A stretch of 64,000 nucleotides of DNA, taken from positions 18,800-82,799 of the forward strand of contig NZ_CAJGZK010000014.1 in the NCBI RefSeq assembly GCF_904846215.1, read 5' to 3'. Numbering within the stretch: the first letter of the stretch is position 1; the number at the start of each line of letters is the position of its first letter. Of this stretch, positions 1 to 11,132 are shown piece after piece. The DNA is from Psychrobacter glacincola. GTDB taxonomy: Bacteria > Pseudomonadota > Gammaproteobacteria > Pseudomonadales > Moraxellaceae. Position numbers and translations under genes: made by a program. The notes under the pieces were generated by a model that worked only from the letters and a program-made list of their open reading frames with translations, was not told the origin of the DNA and did no database searches.

Positions 1-137
1 AAACTCAGAAAGAAACTTGTATCAAAGCACGGCAAATGTATTATGCTTAACTGGCTAAACCGAAAAAGACTGCAAGTAAGATTGCATGATTTTGTTATAA
101 TAGCATTTTGTTTTACTCGCCATTAGGATTTTCAGTT

Positions 138-962
138 ATGTCAGAGAACACTAGCACTGCTACTCAACCGACAGCCCTTTTGCAAGATACTTTTACGGTA
201 GGCAGTCGTACCTTTTCTTCTCGATTATTGGTCGGTACGGGTAAGTATAAAGATATGGCCGAAACGGGCGCTGCAATCGGGGCGTCAGCAGCAGAGATAG
301 TGACGGTCGCTATTCGTCGTACCAATATTGGTCAAAATAGAGATGAGCCCAATTTGCTTGATGTGATTTCACCGGATAAATATACTATTTTGCCCAATAC
401 AGCGGGCTGTTTTGATGCAGAAACGGCGATTCGCACTTGCAAGCTTGCTCGTGAGCTATTAGGTGGGCATAATCTGGTTAAGCTTGAAGTATTAGGGGAC
501 GAAAAAACCTTATACCCTAATGTGATAGAAACGCTCAAAGCGGCAAGGGTGTTGATTGATGACGGTTTTGAGGTCATGGTCTATACATCAGACGACCCTA
601 TCGTCGCACAAGAGCTTGAAAGCATGGGCTGTGTGGCAATTATGCCACTTGGTAGCCTGATTGGCTCTGGTCTTGGTCTGCTCAATCGCCATACGCTAAG
701 CTTGATTATTGAAAATGCCAAGGTGCCCGTATTGGTTGATGCCGGTGTTGGTACCGCTTCTGATGCCGCGATTGCCATGGAACTTGGCTGTGATGGCGTA
801 CTGATGAATTCAGCGATTGCCAATGCCCAAAACCCTGTGATGATGGCTCAAGCCATGAAGCATGCAGTCTGGGCAGGACGTCAGGCTTTCTTGGCGGGCC
901 GTATGCCGATGCGCAAAATGGCAACTGCCAGCTCGCCACAGACGGGATACTTTTTTCAGTAG
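138..962 (+). CDS. thiG: Thiazole synthase ThiG
   Basis: ThiG forms the thiazole phosphate ring of thiamine from 1-deoxyxylulose 5-phosphate, dehydroglycine and ThiS thiocarboxylate. The protein is a full-length TIM-barrel type of 274 residues. The segment VKLEVLGD carries the Schiff-base lysine (about K115), and the C-terminal half has the conserved [15 protein letters not shown] and AIA phosphate-binding parts. I chose ATG 138 (preceded by AGGA at 126-129) over an in-frame TTG at 108, because the protein from 138 matches the family length and the extra ten residues look unrelated. The sulfur carrier ThiS is not adjacent; a thiS gene lies about 21 kb downstream in this window. A TATAAT at 96-101 is a possible -10. 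No TPP riboswitch is visible in the 137 bases available upstream. Confidence 0.95.
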   Translation: MSENTSTATQPTALLQDTFTVGSRTFSSRLLVGTGKYKDMAETGAAIGASAAEIVTVAIRRTNIGQNRDEPNLLDVISPDKYTILPNTAGCFDAETAIRTCKLARELLGGHNLVKLEVLGDEKTLYPNVIETLKAARVLIDDGFEVMVYTSDDPIVAQELESMGCVAIMPLGSLIGSGLGLLNRHTLSLIIENAKVPVLVDAGVGTASDAAIAMELGCDGVLMNSAIANAQNPVMMAQAMKHAVWAGRQAFLAGRMPMRKMATASSPQTGYFFQ

Positions 963-1008
963 CATTACCTATTAGTTGATTGTATTTTTCATTATAAAAG
1001 GATTTATT

Positions 1009-2448
1009 ATGCGACTTCTCACAGCAGTCGACCAGGTGTTTTTACTTCTTGAGTCGCGCAAACAGCCCATGCATGTTGGAGGTCTATTTTTATTTGAATT
1101 ACCAGAAGACGCTGATATCAGCTTTGTTCACCAGCTGGTAAAACAGATGCAAGACTCTGATGTACCGCCAACGTTTCCGTTTAACCAAGTGCTTGAGCAT
1201 ATGGTATTTTGGAAAAAAGACAAAAATTTTGATGTCGAGCACCATTTGCATCATGTCGCACTACCAAAGCCTGCCCGTGTGCGCGAACTTTTGATGTATG
1301 TTTCAAGAGAGCATGGGCGCCTGTTAGACCGTGCTATGCCGCTATGGGAATGCCATGTGATTGAAGGCATTCAGTCAGAAACTGAAGGTAGCCCAGAACG
1401 CTTTGCGCTGTATTTTAAAATTCATCACTCGCTGGTTGATGGCATCGCTGCCATGCGTCTGGTCAAAAAATCCTTGTCACAATCGCCCAATGAGCCGGTT
1501 ACTTTGCCCATTTGGTCATTAATGGCACGCCATCGCAATCAGATCGATGCTATTTTGCCCAAAGAGCGCTCCGCTTTAGGCATTCTTAAAGAGCAAGTAT
1601 CTACCATTAAGCCTGTATTTACAGAATTCCTAGATAATCTTAAAAATTACAATGACGACAGCTATGTCAGCACCTTTGATGCGCCGAGGAGTATTTTAAA
1701 CAGACGCATTTCAGCATCGAGACGTGTAGCAGCACAATCTTATGATATCAAGCGCTTCAATGATATTGCTGAACGCATCAATATTAGCAAAAACGATGTG
1801 GTGCTTGCGGTTTGTGCAGGCGCCATACGGCGTTATTTGATTTCGATGGATGCGCTACCGAGCAAACCGCTGATTGCATTTGTGCCCATGTCTTTACGAA
1901 CTGACGATAGCGTCGCGGGCAATCAGCTGTCATTTGTCCTTGCCAATTTGGGCACCCATCTGGATGACCCGCTGAGTAGAATCAAGCTGATTCATCGCAG
2001 TATGAGTAATGGCAAACGTCGTTTTAGACGCATGAATCAAGCGCAAGTCATTAACTACAGTGTGGTGTCTTATGCATGGGAAGGGATCAATCTGGCAACA
2101 GGTTTGTTTCCTAAAAAACAAGCCTTTAACCTGATCATCTCAAATGTTCCAGGCTCTGAAAAGCCATTATATTGGAATGGCGCGCGCCTACAATCCTTGT
2201 ACCCTGCCTCGATTGTCTTTAACGGGCAAGCAATGAATATTACTCTTGCCAGTTATTTGGATAAGATTGAATTTGGTTTTACCGCGTGTAGCAAAGCCTT
2301 ACATCATATCCAAGATATGCTGATGCTGATAGAAGAAGAGTTGCAGCTGCTTGAAAAGGTCAGTAAAGAGCTTGAATTCAATGGCATCACGGTTGAAGAC
2401 AAAAGTGGCTACAAAAGTAATAGTAAAACAAAAAAGCTGGCTCCGTAA
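1009..2448 (+). CDS. Wax ester synthase / diacylglycerol acyltransferase (WS/DGAT)
   Basis: This bifunctional acyltransferase esterifies fatty alcohols or diacylglycerol with acyl-CoA to make storage wax esters or triacylglycerol at the inner face of the membrane. The 479-residue protein has the catalytic HHSLVDG motif (HHxxxDG) at residues 139-145, the N-terminal LLTAVDQVFLLLE block, and the C-terminal NVPGS and PLYWNGARL blocks typical of the Acinetobacter AtfA family. ATG 1009 is preceded by AAAAGGA at 996-1002; an upstream in-frame TTG at 976 has no ribosome binding site. It starts 46 bases after thiG, so co-transcription with thiG is possible. The stop codon lies in the loop of the downstream terminator hairpin. 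Confidence 0.92.
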   Translation: MRLLTAVDQVFLLLESRKQPMHVGGLFLFELPEDADISFVHQLVKQMQDSDVPPTFPFNQVLEHMVFWKKDKNFDVEHHLHHVALPKPARVRELLMYVSREHGRLLDRAMPLWECHVIEGIQSETEGSPERFALYFKIHHSLVDGIAAMRLVKKSLSQSPNEPVTLPIWSLMARHRNQIDAILPKERSALGILKEQVSTIKPVFTEFLDNLKNYNDDSYVSTFDAPRSILNRRISASRRVAAQSYDIKRFNDIAERINISKNDVVLAVCAGAIRRYLISMDALPSKPLIAFVPMSLRTDDSVAGNQLSFVLANLGTHLDDPLSRIKLIHRSMSNGKRRFRRMNQAQVINYSVVSYAWEGINLATGLFPKKQAFNLIISNVPGSEKPLYWNGARLQSLYPASIVFNGQAMNITLASYLDKIEFGFTACSKALHHIQDMLMLIEEELQLLEKVSKELEFNGITVEDKSGYKSNSKTKKLAP

Positions 2449-2465
2449 CCGGAACCAGCCTTTTT
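2431..2465. terminator. Bidirectional intrinsic terminator between wax synthase gene and suhB
   Basis: A 10-bp stem with one mismatch (2436-2445 with 2450-2459) encloses TAAC, which contains the stop codon of the wax synthase gene. It is flanked by A5 on the left and T5 on the right, so it can terminate both the rightward gene and the leftward suhB transcript. Confidence 0.85.
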
Positions 2466-2494
2466 GTCATACCTAGCTATCTAAAAGGGTGCGA

Positions 2495-3322
2495 TTAAAG
2501 CGCGTCGCCCCATGCTGGTACAACCACTTGCATTAAAGGTTTTAGCAGCTTTATATTACAGGCAAAGATAGAACCTGATGTCATCGAATTGTGTGCGCCA
2601 GTATGGTCAACGACCACGCCGCGTGCCTCGGTGACAATAAGCTCGCCTGCTGCGATATCCCAAGGCTTGATTGACATCTCAAAATAACCATCAAAACGAC
2701 CAGCTGCCACATAACATAAATCAAGGGCTGCTGAGCCTAAACGGCGAATTTGACCGCCCGCTTCAGTGATTTTTTGTAGGCTTTCATAATGCTCTTTGGC
2801 ATAAGAGATGATTTCACCATTGCGTTTACGCTCAAGAGGATGACCGGTCGTAAATAAGCCACCATCGATCGTTTTACGCTCACTGACGCTGATACGGCGT
2901 TGGTTTAAACGCGCACCTTTACCACGGCTAGCAGAAAACATCTCATCACGGACAGGATCATAGATGACACCATGTTGAGTGACGCCTTTATGCTGTACAG
3001 CGATAGAAACACAAAACTGCGGTACGCCATGGACGAAGTTTTTGGTGCCATCTAATGGGTCAATAATCCAGCACCAGTCAGCATCTTCGCCGCGACCTTC
3101 TTGCATACCAAACTCTTCACCCAAGTACGAGTGATTTGGATAGCTGGCTTTTAAGGTTTCAATCGTCAGCTCTTCGCTGAAGCGATCAATACGGGTAACC
3201 AGACCATCTAGTCCTTTTGACTCGATATCCAGCTCGATTTTATGACGGTTTTGATGCGCGTACAAAATCTCTTTACCGACTTTTTCAGCAGCACGCGCTG
3301 CGATGACGACCATGGGTTCCAT
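2495..3322 (-). CDS. suhB: Inositol-1-monophosphatase family protein SuhB
   Basis: SuhB is a magnesium-dependent inositol monophosphatase that in E. coli also binds RNA polymerase and Nus factors during rRNA transcription. The 275-residue protein has the metal-binding motif DPLDGTKNF at residues 88-96 and the second signature PWDIAAGELIV at 220-230, with GEE at 68-70 completing the metal site. Length agrees with the E. coli protein (267 residues). It is a single gene on the minus strand, convergent with the wax synthase gene and separated from dxs by 369 bases, so it probably has its own promoter. Confidence 0.93.
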   Translation of the reverse strand: MEPMVVIAARAAEKVGKEILYAHQNRHKIELDIESKGLDGLVTRIDRFSEELTIETLKASYPNHSYLGEEFGMQEGRGEDADWCWIIDPLDGTKNFVHGVPQFCVSIAVQHKGVTQHGVIYDPVRDEMFSASRGKGARLNQRRISVSERKTIDGGLFTTGHPLERKRNGEIISYAKEHYESLQKITEAGGQIRRLGSAALDLCYVAAGRFDGYFEMSIKPWDIAAGELIVTEARGVVVDHTGAHNSMTSGSIFACNIKLLKPLMQVVVPAWGDAL

Positions 3323-3691
3323 AGAATAACCTGCTTGTTTGATGAATGGATATTATTAGATAACTATTAATTGATAAGCACCAATCGATAGATTCTGATT
3401 CTTGAAAGAGATATATCAATCAAGAAGTACTCATAACATAAAAACTTCTTATAAAATCAATGAAAAATAAAGCCACATAGCAAACCACCATATATGGTTG
3501 CTATCAGTCGCACCGCCCAAGTTGTCAAATAGTTCACACCTACGGCAAGCAGGCGATGTTTTGGCATAAAAATACATGCTTTATTTTTTGCACAGCTATT
3601 TTATCAATTTTTTACAGATTACGCTCATTTATTATTTTTATAATTTAGCAAACATTTCTTTAATCGTCTTTAAAATTTTGAACCACATCAG
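3323..3691. other. AT-rich spacer upstream of suhB
   Basis: This 369-base gap lies between the end of dxs and the start of suhB, both on the minus strand. It contains no credible open reading frame. An imperfect palindrome at 3478-3503 (TAGCAA arms around CCATATATGG) and a minus-strand TTGACA at 3517-3522 could belong to the suhB promoter or leader, but I could not assign a convincing -10 to it. Confidence 0.4.
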
Positions 3692-5761
3692 TTAAGATAA
3701 TAATTGTTGAAGCTGTTTAACCACACCGTCTACATCCAAACCGCAATCCGTTAACTGTTCTGCTTGAGAGCCGTGCGCGATGAAGCGATCAGGAATACCT
3801 ATATTACAGATAGCTGGGCGATGGAGTTTAAAGGCTGCCGATTCATTTAATAAGTATTCATTGACCGCGCTGCCTGCGCCGCCCATGATCATATGCTCTT
3901 CTAAAGTCGCTATATGGGTAATACCTTGCTCGACTAAAGTTTCAAGTAAATTAGTATCTAAAGGCTTAACCCAGCGCGCATTGACCACCTGCAGCTGACA
4001 GCTTGATGCGAATAAAGGGGATTTTGCAATCACTTCTGCGGCTTGCTGAGCGGTTTCGACCATGGTACCGAATGCCAATAATACCAATTTTTTGGGCGCA
4101 TCATCTTGACCCAATACCGACTCTACGACCGCTTCACCAACGTTATAAATTTGCGCTGGCTGCGTAATAGTTGCACCAGTGCCGACACCGCGTGGGTAGC
4201 GCACTGCTGTACAACCTTGGTATTCATAACACGTATTGAGCAAATGATAGCATTCGTTTTCATCTTTTGGCGCTGCAATCAGCATATTGGGCACGCAGCG
4301 TAAAAAGGCAAAATCGAATACGCCCGCATGCGTGGCACCATCTTCACCAACCAAACCAGCACGGTCAATAGCAAACATCACATCAAGATTTTGTAGAGCA
4401 ATATCATGTATCAGCTGATCATACCCGCGCTGTAAGAACGTCGAATAAATCGCCACAATTGGCTTCACGCCTTGCGTTGCCATGCCGCCTGCCAACGTCA
4501 CTGCGTGTTGCTCAGCAATCGCCACGTCAAAGAAACGCTCTGGAAACTCATAAGCAAACTCAATCATCCCTGAGCCTTCTTCCATCGCTGGGGTAATGGC
4601 GAGCAGCTTATTGTCCTGTGCCGCTTTGTCACATAAAAATTGCCCAAACACTTGCGAGTATTTTAAAGAAGGCTTATTGGCCACTGTACTGTCTTTTGCA
4701 GCTTTAAGCTTACTACTTTCCAAAAGCTGGCTGCCTTCCAAAGGTAAGCTGCTAATAGCATGATAGCCTACTGGATCTAATTCAGCAGGCGCAAAGCCTT
4801 TACCTTTCGTGGTATAAATATGGACTAAAACCGGACCTTTAACCTGCTTGGCAAGCGACAAAACACGTAGCAGCTCAGGAATATTATGACCATCAAAAGG
4901 ACCGAAATAGGTAAAGCCAATCGCTTTGAATAGATTGTCTTCTAATTGCGGTACATCACGCTGCTCTTTATGACGTTTACGTCGATCAAAGGCTTGCATA
5001 TCAGGGCGCTGACATAATATCGGCTCGCCTGCATCAGAGATATCAACCTGATATCCTGACTCCCAAAGCATCGCTAAATGCCGCGAGAATCCACCAATCG
5101 AGCACGAAATCGACATGTCATTGTCATTTAAAATCACCATCAAATCAGCGTCTTGTTGCACCGCATCATTCATCGCTTCAAACGCCATACCACCTGTCAT
5201 CGCACCATCGCCGATAATACAAGCAACCGTTTGCGCACGCCCTTGATAGCGTAGCGCCAAGCTCATGCCCAGACCTGCTGAGATGGACGTCGATGAATGA
5301 CCAACGCCAAAGGTATCATAGACAGATTCGGCACGTTCTGGAAAAGCGGTCAAGCCAGTTTTAGAGCGGATAGTGCCCAACTGGTCGCGGCGACCCGTCA
5401 GTACTTTGTGCGCATAAGCTTGATGACCCACATCCCAAACGATCTGATCTTGCGGGGTATCTAGCAAATAATGTAACGCAACGGTCAATTCAATCACGCC
5501 TAAATTGGCACCGAAATGACCGCCGCTTTGACCCGCTGAATACAATACAAACAGCCTTAGCTCATCGACTAAAGTAATCAGCTCAGCACTGCTAAAAGTC
5601 TTGAGATCAGCTGGGCTATCTACTCTATCAAGCAATGGCGTATATGGACGCTCACGTGGAATTACTGCATACGTTTGTTGCAGGTTTGATAGCGGTACAG
5701 CAGAATCAACAGCTGACGCAGATAATGACTGAGACTGTGGGGAATGAGGTGACTGCTGCAT
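3692..5761 (-). CDS. dxs: 1-deoxy-D-xylulose-5-phosphate synthase
   Basis: Dxs condenses pyruvate and glyceraldehyde 3-phosphate with thiamine diphosphate, the first step of the MEP isoprenoid pathway; its product also feeds ThiG and pyridoxal synthesis. The 689-residue protein shows the thiamine diphosphate motif beginning GDGAMTGG (about residues 184-191) and ending in NDNDMSIS, the HFGANLG substrate motif near residue 82, and the transketolase C-terminal half with [12 protein letters not shown]. It is about 70 residues longer than E. coli Dxs, mainly in a Ser/Gln-rich N-terminal extension. ATG 5761 is preferred over an in-frame TTG at 5782; neither has a strong ribosome binding site. Confidence 0.94.
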   Translation of the reverse strand: MQQSPHSPQSQSLSASAVDSAVPLSNLQQTYAVIPRERPYTPLLDRVDSPADLKTFSSAELITLVDELRLFVLYSAGQSGGHFGANLGVIELTVALHYLLDTPQDQIVWDVGHQAYAHKVLTGRRDQLGTIRSKTGLTAFPERAESVYDTFGVGHSSTSISAGLGMSLALRYQGRAQTVACIIGDGAMTGGMAFEAMNDAVQQDADLMVILNDNDMSISCSIGGFSRHLAMLWESGYQVDISDAGEPILCQRPDMQAFDRRKRHKEQRDVPQLEDNLFKAIGFTYFGPFDGHNIPELLRVLSLAKQVKGPVLVHIYTTKGKGFAPAELDPVGYHAISSLPLEGSQLLESSKLKAAKDSTVANKPSLKYSQVFGQFLCDKAAQDNKLLAITPAMEEGSGMIEFAYEFPERFFDVAIAEQHAVTLAGGMATQGVKPIVAIYSTFLQRGYDQLIHDIALQNLDVMFAIDRAGLVGEDGATHAGVFDFAFLRCVPNMLIAAPKDENECYHLLNTCYEYQGCTAVRYPRGVGTGATITQPAQIYNVGEAVVESVLGQDDAPKKLVLLAFGTMVETAQQAAEVIAKSPLFASSCQLQVVNARWVKPLDTNLLETLVEQGITHIATLEEHMIMGGAGSAVNEYLLNESAAFKLHRPAICNIGIPDRFIAHGSQAEQLTDCGLDVDGVVKQLQQLLS

Positions 5762-6328
5762 AAAACGTACGATACCTACCAATCTGCTGACAAGATGCTA
5801 CCTTAGACGATATCTAGCAATAGCGATAGTCTAAGTGGCGTTAATAATAGTGACGCCATCATTTTTATCATTGCTAATGCAATGGATGGCATCGACTATA
5901 CAATTAGTGATACAGCTTTTATCGCTGCAAGTAACCCAATATACGCTATTTGATATGAGACAATAACGCTTAATAATAACCGTAAAGACTGCTCTAACAG
6001 CTGGCTCAAAGGTCATAATCATGGCTATTATGCCTCATTATTTTGCATCAATATCGGACGTTAGTGACGACATAGTAATGTAAGGGCAAAGACTTGTCAC
6101 TGTATCCGTTAAAATAGTATGGCATAATAGCATTTATTTTTAATTGTCGCTTCAATCATCGTGCGTCGTCTGTGAACTTTGTGTGTTTTTATAATTTGTG
6201 GGTCTTTATAATAAATATAATTAGCATACTATTACTCTGCACACCCGCTACCCTACAATAACTTAGCTATTATAATAAAGCTATGTCAGACAGTTAGCGT
6301 CACGATGATCAGCTTATGCAGGGCATTA
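5762..6328. other. Divergent promoter region between dxs and ribA
   Basis: This gap of about 570 bases separates the divergent dxs and ribA genes. It is AT-rich with several TATAAT-like boxes between 6170 and 6280, including one inside a small palindrome near 6266-6285 (TAGCT arms). I see no FMN riboswitch and no convincing coding frame. A stop-free stretch at 5831-6022 on the minus strand lacks protein-like composition. Confidence 0.4.
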
Positions 6329-7021
6329 ATGTCATATCAATTTATTACTAGCGCCAAATTGCCTACTCGTCACGGCGAGTTTGATATTCATATCTTTGAA
6401 AATGATGAGGGTCAAGAGCATGTGATGCTGACTGTTGGTCTGCCTGTGGTGGATCAAACGGATATTGCAGGCAGCATACCCTCGACTCACAGCCTCTCAA
6501 ATCAACAAGATAATGCTTTATCAGAACGCCCTATTCCTTTGATACGGATTCATTCTGAGTGCTTGACCGGTGACGCTTTTAGCTCCCTAAAATGTGATTG
6601 CGGTCCACAGCTGAATACTGCTATGCAGGCGATACAAGAAACCGGATGCGGGGCTATTTTATATCTACGCCAAGAAGGGCGCGGTATAGGTCTAACCAAT
6701 AAAATCCGTGCTTACGCCTTACAAGATCAAGGTCACGACACTTTAGATGCCAATCTTATGTTAGGACTACCTGCTGATGCACGCATTTATGATATGTGCG
6801 GACCGATGCTTGCTTATGTTGGCGTTGATGCGGTGCGCCTTATCACCAACAATCCCAGTAAAGTTGCTTACTTAAACGAGCATGGTATCGATGTCGTTGA
6901 GCGTGTGCCATTGGTGGTTGGGGTCAACGATATGAATGCTGAATATCTAGCAACCAAGCGCGATCGTATGGGTCATCTATTAGATACAGATTTTAATACC
7001 GCCTTACACCTTAACAAATAG
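6329..7021 (+). CDS. ribA: GTP cyclohydrolase II
   Basis: RibA opens GTP to 2,5-diamino-6-ribosylamino-4(3H)-pyrimidinone 5'-phosphate, the entry step of riboflavin synthesis. The 230-residue protein has the zinc ligands in [18 protein letters not shown] (Cys78, Cys89, Cys91) and the RQEGRGIGL signature. Relative to E. coli RibA (196 residues) there is an extra stretch of about 25 residues before the zinc site (roughly 41-67, Ser/Gln-rich). It is a stand-alone RibA, not fused to RibB. ATG 6329 has AGGG six bases upstream and gives the family N-terminus ending in [13 protein letters not shown] 6305 is less likely. hemF follows after 18 bases and is probably co-transcribed. Confidence 0.94.
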   Translation: MSYQFITSAKLPTRHGEFDIHIFENDEGQEHVMLTVGLPVVDQTDIAGSIPSTHSLSNQQDNALSERPIPLIRIHSECLTGDAFSSLKCDCGPQLNTAMQAIQETGCGAILYLRQEGRGIGLTNKIRAYALQDQGHDTLDANLMLGLPADARIYDMCGPMLAYVGVDAVRLITNNPSKVAYLNEHGIDVVERVPLVVGVNDMNAEYLATKRDRMGHLLDTDFNTALHLNK

Positions 7022-8047
<1,026 letters not shown>

Positions 8048-8102
8048 TTTGTGTACCTATAATAAAGGTTAAAGCATCTGTTAAGTTGTTTTTAGAAAAC
8101 GT

Positions 8103-8144
8103 AAATAAGGTCAGCTGCGATAGCTGACCTTATTTGTATAAGAA
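8103..8144 (+). terminator. Terminator-like hairpin after hemF
   Basis: A perfect 14-bp inverted repeat (8103-8116 with 8122-8135) has a 5-base loop. The T tract is interrupted (TTATTTGTATAA), so it is a weaker intrinsic terminator for the ribA-hemF transcript. Confidence 0.65.
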
Positions 8145-8258
8145 ATAATCATTATTGCCACCTCAGATATAATTGTGATCTAAAACCATATTAACGACTA
8201 CTTAGATAATTCTTACAATCACAAATTATCTAAAAGTAAATACATTTCCAAAAAACAA

Positions 8259-8402
8259 TATAGTTGATCCATTTTTAAAAGAGTACAGCACTGCTGGGGT
8301 TAATTATTCGTAGCCTCTGTCTGCTAGCTACAGCAAGCAAGAAAAATTAATCCCAGCAGTGCTTTATAACATTTGTACATCTTTTATTTGGGACTCACTA
8401 TA
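8259..8402 (-). mobile_element. Correia-like palindromic element, copy 1 (arm type B)
   Basis: This 144-bp element runs from TATAGTTGATCC to GGGACTCACTATA. It contains the shared core in minus orientation (8331-8346 includes CAGCAAGCAAGAAAAA). Inner arms CACTGCTGGGGTTAAT and ATTAATCCCAGCAGTG are complementary and flank the core. It lies between hemF and the cytochrome c' gene, ending 87 bases before the latter's start, so it may be in that gene's promoter or leader. Confidence 0.85.
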
Positions 8403-8488
8403 CGTAAATTTTTATAATAATATTAGGGCTGTTGAACATTCACAAATAGGCACGCCTACTACTAGCCAATTTTACAGGAGTAACTTAC

Positions 8489-8959
8489 ATGGCACAGATT
8501 CATCCCAACAGATCATTGAAGTCTATCTTTGGTATCACATTGATGGCAGCAACTTTAGGGCTAACGGCTTGTAGTACGCCAGTTGACCCTGATGTCAAAG
8601 CCCGTCAGGACATCATGAAAAACTTCGGTGATGCGATGAAGGTCATGGGCGGCATGGCAAAAGAGCCGGATACCTTTGATGCTGACGTTTTTAAAGAGCA
8701 GGCGGCATTTTTAGCAGAAGAGTCTAAAAATCCTTGGAGTCATTTTAATAATAAAGACGCAGCTGGCAATGCCAAAGAAGCGGTTTGGTCAAATGTTGCT
8801 GGCTTTAAAACTGAGGCAGAGAGTTTTCAAAAAGCCACTGCTGAGCTAAACGCTGCTGCACAGACAGCCACCAGCATCGACGATGCGATGCCAGCTTTTA
8901 AAGCTGTTGGTGACAGCTGTAAATCATGCCACACGGATTTCCAAGTCAAAAAAGACTAG
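8489..8959 (+). CDS. Cytochrome c'-type lipoprotein
   Basis: This is a class II c-type cytochrome: a predicted four-helix protein with a single C-terminal heme site CKSCH at residues 144-148. It has a lipoprotein signal peptide with lipobox LTAC (Cys28), so it should be anchored in the periplasm by lipid. Cytochromes c' bind NO or CO or carry electrons; the true role here is unknown. The 156-residue length fits a c' domain plus signal. ATG 8489 has AGGAG at 8476-8480. It stands alone between a repeat element and a strong terminator, so it is probably a monocistronic unit. Confidence 0.88.
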   Translation: MAQIHPNRSLKSIFGITLMAATLGLTACSTPVDPDVKARQDIMKNFGDAMKVMGGMAKEPDTFDADVFKEQAAFLAEESKNPWSHFNNKDAAGNAKEAVWSNVAGFKTEAESFQKATAELNAAAQTATSIDDAMPAFKAVGDSCKSCHTDFQVKKD

Positions 8960-9012
8960 GGCGTGTTAGACATTCGACCAAACCATTGGTTATGATTTTA
9001 TAAACAGACCAC

Positions 9013-9046
9013 AAAAAAACCCGCCCTATGATAAGGCGGGTTTTTT
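9013..9046 (+). terminator. Intrinsic terminator after cytochrome c' gene
   Basis: Stem ACCCGCC/GGCGGGT with flanking A and T tracts and a 9-base loop forms a strong rho-independent terminator; it can act in both directions. Confidence 0.9.
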
Positions 9047-9123
9047 GTTATTAGCTTGCCATTGATTGTCAAATGGACTAATAAATTGTTAAATAGAGCA
9101 GATTAACCCAGTATTTCAAACTG

Positions 9124-9261
9124 TATAGTCAGGGAAAAGTAATATCGATACATCAAGTACTGCTGATATTAATTTTTCTTGCTTACTGTGCCTACGCAGA
9201 CAGAGGCTGCAAAAAATTTATACCAGCAGTACTGTAGCGTTTTTGAGATATTTTAACTATA
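9124..9261 (+). mobile_element. Correia-like palindromic element, copy 2 (arm type A)
   Basis: This 138-bp element runs from TATAGTCAGGGAAAAG to GATATTTTAACTATA. Inner arms GTACTGCTGATAT and ATACCAGCAGTAC are complementary and enclose the core in plus orientation. It sits between convergent genes (cytochrome c' and mscS), downstream of the terminator. Confidence 0.88.
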
Positions 9262-9299
9262 CCTCTTATTGATTGATGCTTTTTATTGATTGAAACTTT

Positions 9300-10268
9300 T
9301 TATTGAGTGACACTTTCTTGCTCATTGAGTTTATTCACAATGGCTTTGACCGATGGATCACTCAAGTCGATAGTACGTACTGGGAACGGCATATCAATAC
9401 CTGCCTTGTCTAAAGCCGTTTTTATCTCAATGAGTACTTGATCTATAGAGCTGACTTTATTAGCTTGAGTCCCATCATCAATGAACCAGCGCACGACCAA
9501 ATCAATGGTGGAGTCACCCAAATTGACGGCAATGACAGTAGGTGAGGCTTGCTTAGATACGCTATCAGCTCGATCTAAAGCCTGCATAATCTCAGATTTT
9601 GCTTCAGCGATATCATCGGCGTAACCGATACCGACTGCAAGCTGCAAGCGGCGCTGTTTATAAGCAGTATTGACAGTCAGGGCTGAGGTATACAGATCTG
9701 AGTTTGGAATGACCACTTGCCGACCATCATAAGTCTTGATGGTAGTCGCACGGATTTTGATGTCTTCAACCGTCCCTTCATACTCCCCTGAAACAATCTG
9801 ATCGCCAATACGAAACGGCTCTGAAAGTAGCAGCAAAATACCAGATAGTAAGTTTTGAAAAATATCTTTAAAGGCGAAACCAATGGCGACTGAACCGATA
9901 CCGAGCGCACCAATCAGCTTGGCAGGAGTAAAACCTGGCACCGCAACGACCATGGCAATCATAAAGCCAATAAATATAATCAGTGCCCCACCCACCCGCT
10001 GAAAGACTTTGACCAAATTCTGGTGTCGATTGCGACTACCTAGAAATTTGTAGACGACTTTTTTGAAGACAATCGATAGAAACCAAAAAATCAGAATAAC
10101 GACAATTGACGCCACAAAGTACGGGATACGCTCAACAAAACCAATAAATATTCCATTCGCCGAATCAATGATACTTTGATAAGTCAGCACATCAGTCGTT
10201 GGCGCAGAATTAGCAGAATTAATAGTCGATGGATTCACAGTCGTCGTGTCAGCCTCAGGGCTAGGCAT
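9300..10268 (-). CDS. mscS: Small-conductance mechanosensitive channel, MscS family
   Basis: This inner-membrane channel releases solutes on hypo-osmotic shock. The 322-residue protein has three predicted membrane segments (about 48-68, 94-112 and 117-146); the third is the Gly/Ala-rich pore helix with ALGIGSVAIGFAFKD. The cytoplasmic beta domain follows with PFRIGDQI and GTVEDIKIRATTIKTYDGR. It is close to E. coli MscS (286 residues), with a Ser/Thr-rich N-terminus of about 40 residues. ATG 10268 is preceded on the minus strand by AAGGAGT nine bases upstream. It is probably a single-gene unit. Confidence 0.92.
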   Translation of the reverse strand: MPSPEADTTTVNPSTINSANSAPTTDVLTYQSIIDSANGIFIGFVERIPYFVASIVVILIFWFLSIVFKKVVYKFLGSRNRHQNLVKVFQRVGGALIIFIGFMIAMVVAVPGFTPAKLIGALGIGSVAIGFAFKDIFQNLLSGILLLLSEPFRIGDQIVSGEYEGTVEDIKIRATTIKTYDGRQVVIPNSDLYTSALTVNTAYKQRRLQLAVGIGYADDIAEAKSEIMQALDRADSVSKQASPTVIAVNLGDSTIDLVVRWFIDDGTQANKVSSIDQVLIEIKTALDKAGIDMPFPVRTIDLSDPSVKAIVNKLNEQESVTQ

Positions 10269-10338
10269 GTAGGGGTCACTCCTTAAATGATTAAATTTTT
10301 TGCTTCATTAGCACTTATATTTTTCAAATGTCTAAAAT

Positions 10339-10908
10339 CTAGCGCATCAAATCTGCTTGTACGATTTCAATCCAATAGCCATCAACGTCTTTGATAAAGG
10401 CAATATTTTTCATACTACCCTCTTCTGGACGCTTTTTAAATTCGACGTTGTTTTTATCAAACCAAGCAACGGCTTCCTCTAAACTCGGTACGCTAAAACA
10501 AATATGACCAAAGCCTTGTGGTTCGCCATTACCGTCGTGATAGCTAAAGTCAGCCTTTGTCTCAGTTCCATAGTTATGCGTTAATTCTAAAATACCGCGT
10601 TGACGAAATGCGAAGATTTCTAAGTCGTCACCAGCTGGCAGATTGTCACGCTCGCTCTCAGTCAGCTTGGCTAAAAAGTACAAATCAAAACCCATGGCTG
10701 GGAATTTTTTGACTGCCAGTAATGTCATACCTAAAACGCCAGTATAAAACTTTAAAGACTTCACAGGATCTTTGACGCGTAGCATCGTATGGTTAAAAGT
10801 ATAACCTGTCGTTTGCGCTGAGATAGGCTGTACACCATCCGTCTTTACGCTGCTTTCAGGTTGTTCTTGTAATGCATGGTTATTATTAAAAGTATCATTA
10901 TTACTCAT
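10339..10908 (-). CDS. gloA: Lactoylglutathione lyase (glyoxalase I)
   Basis: GloA isomerises the methylglyoxal-glutathione hemithioacetal to S-lactoylglutathione. All four metal ligands expected in the family are visible: His40 (FNHTMLRVKDP), Glu108 (RGILELTHNYG), His135 (GFGHICFSV) and Glu181 (DGYWIEIVQ). The protein is 189 residues, longer than the 135-residue E. coli form, with a hydrophilic N-terminus of about 35 residues and an insert after residue 80 as in the longer (plant, human, Pseudomonas) class. ATG 10908 has AGGAAT upstream. mscS follows after 70 bases on the same strand. Confidence 0.93.
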   Translation of the reverse strand: MSNNDTFNNNHALQEQPESSVKTDGVQPISAQTTGYTFNHTMLRVKDPVKSLKFYTGVLGMTLLAVKKFPAMGFDLYFLAKLTESERDNLPAGDDLEIFAFRQRGILELTHNYGTETKADFSYHDGNGEPQGFGHICFSVPSLEEAVAWFDKNNVEFKKRPEEGSMKNIAFIKDVDGYWIEIVQADLMR

Positions 10909-10943
10909 GGTTATTCCTATGTTTAAATATTTTTAATCGCTAA

Positions 10944-11081
10944 TATAGTCAGTGAAAAGTAATATCGACACATTATGTACTACGGGTATCAATTTTTCTT
11001 GCTTGCTGTGCCTACGCAGACAGAGGCTGCAAAAAATTTATACCCGCAGCACCGTAGCGTTTTTAGAGTATTTTGACTATA
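10944..11081 (+). mobile_element. Correia-like palindromic element, copy 3 (arm type A)
   Basis: This 138-bp element runs from TATAGTCAGTGAAAAG to GTATTTTGACTATA. Its inner arms read GTACTACGGGTAT and ATACCCGCAGCAC. Compared with copy 2, CTG has become CGG on one arm and CAG has become CCG on the other, a compensatory pair. It lies between the end of can and the start of gloA, 35 bases upstream of the gloA start codon. Confidence 0.88.
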
Positions 11082-11132
11082 GATTAAACCGTCATACTGA
11101 TAATGCTCAGTTTCTACAGGATACTATTAAAT

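Noticed and set aside
1..137. TPP riboswitch before thiG
   Set aside because: No CTGAGA or ACCTGA-type conserved boxes in the available upstream sequence.
5831..6022. 63-codon stretch on the minus strand between dxs and ribA
   Set aside because: No ribosome binding site and Cys/Ile-rich unlikely composition; it lies in a divergent promoter region.
5762..6328. FMN riboswitch before ribA
   Set aside because: The conserved RFN boxes (such as AGGGTGAAATTCCC) are absent.
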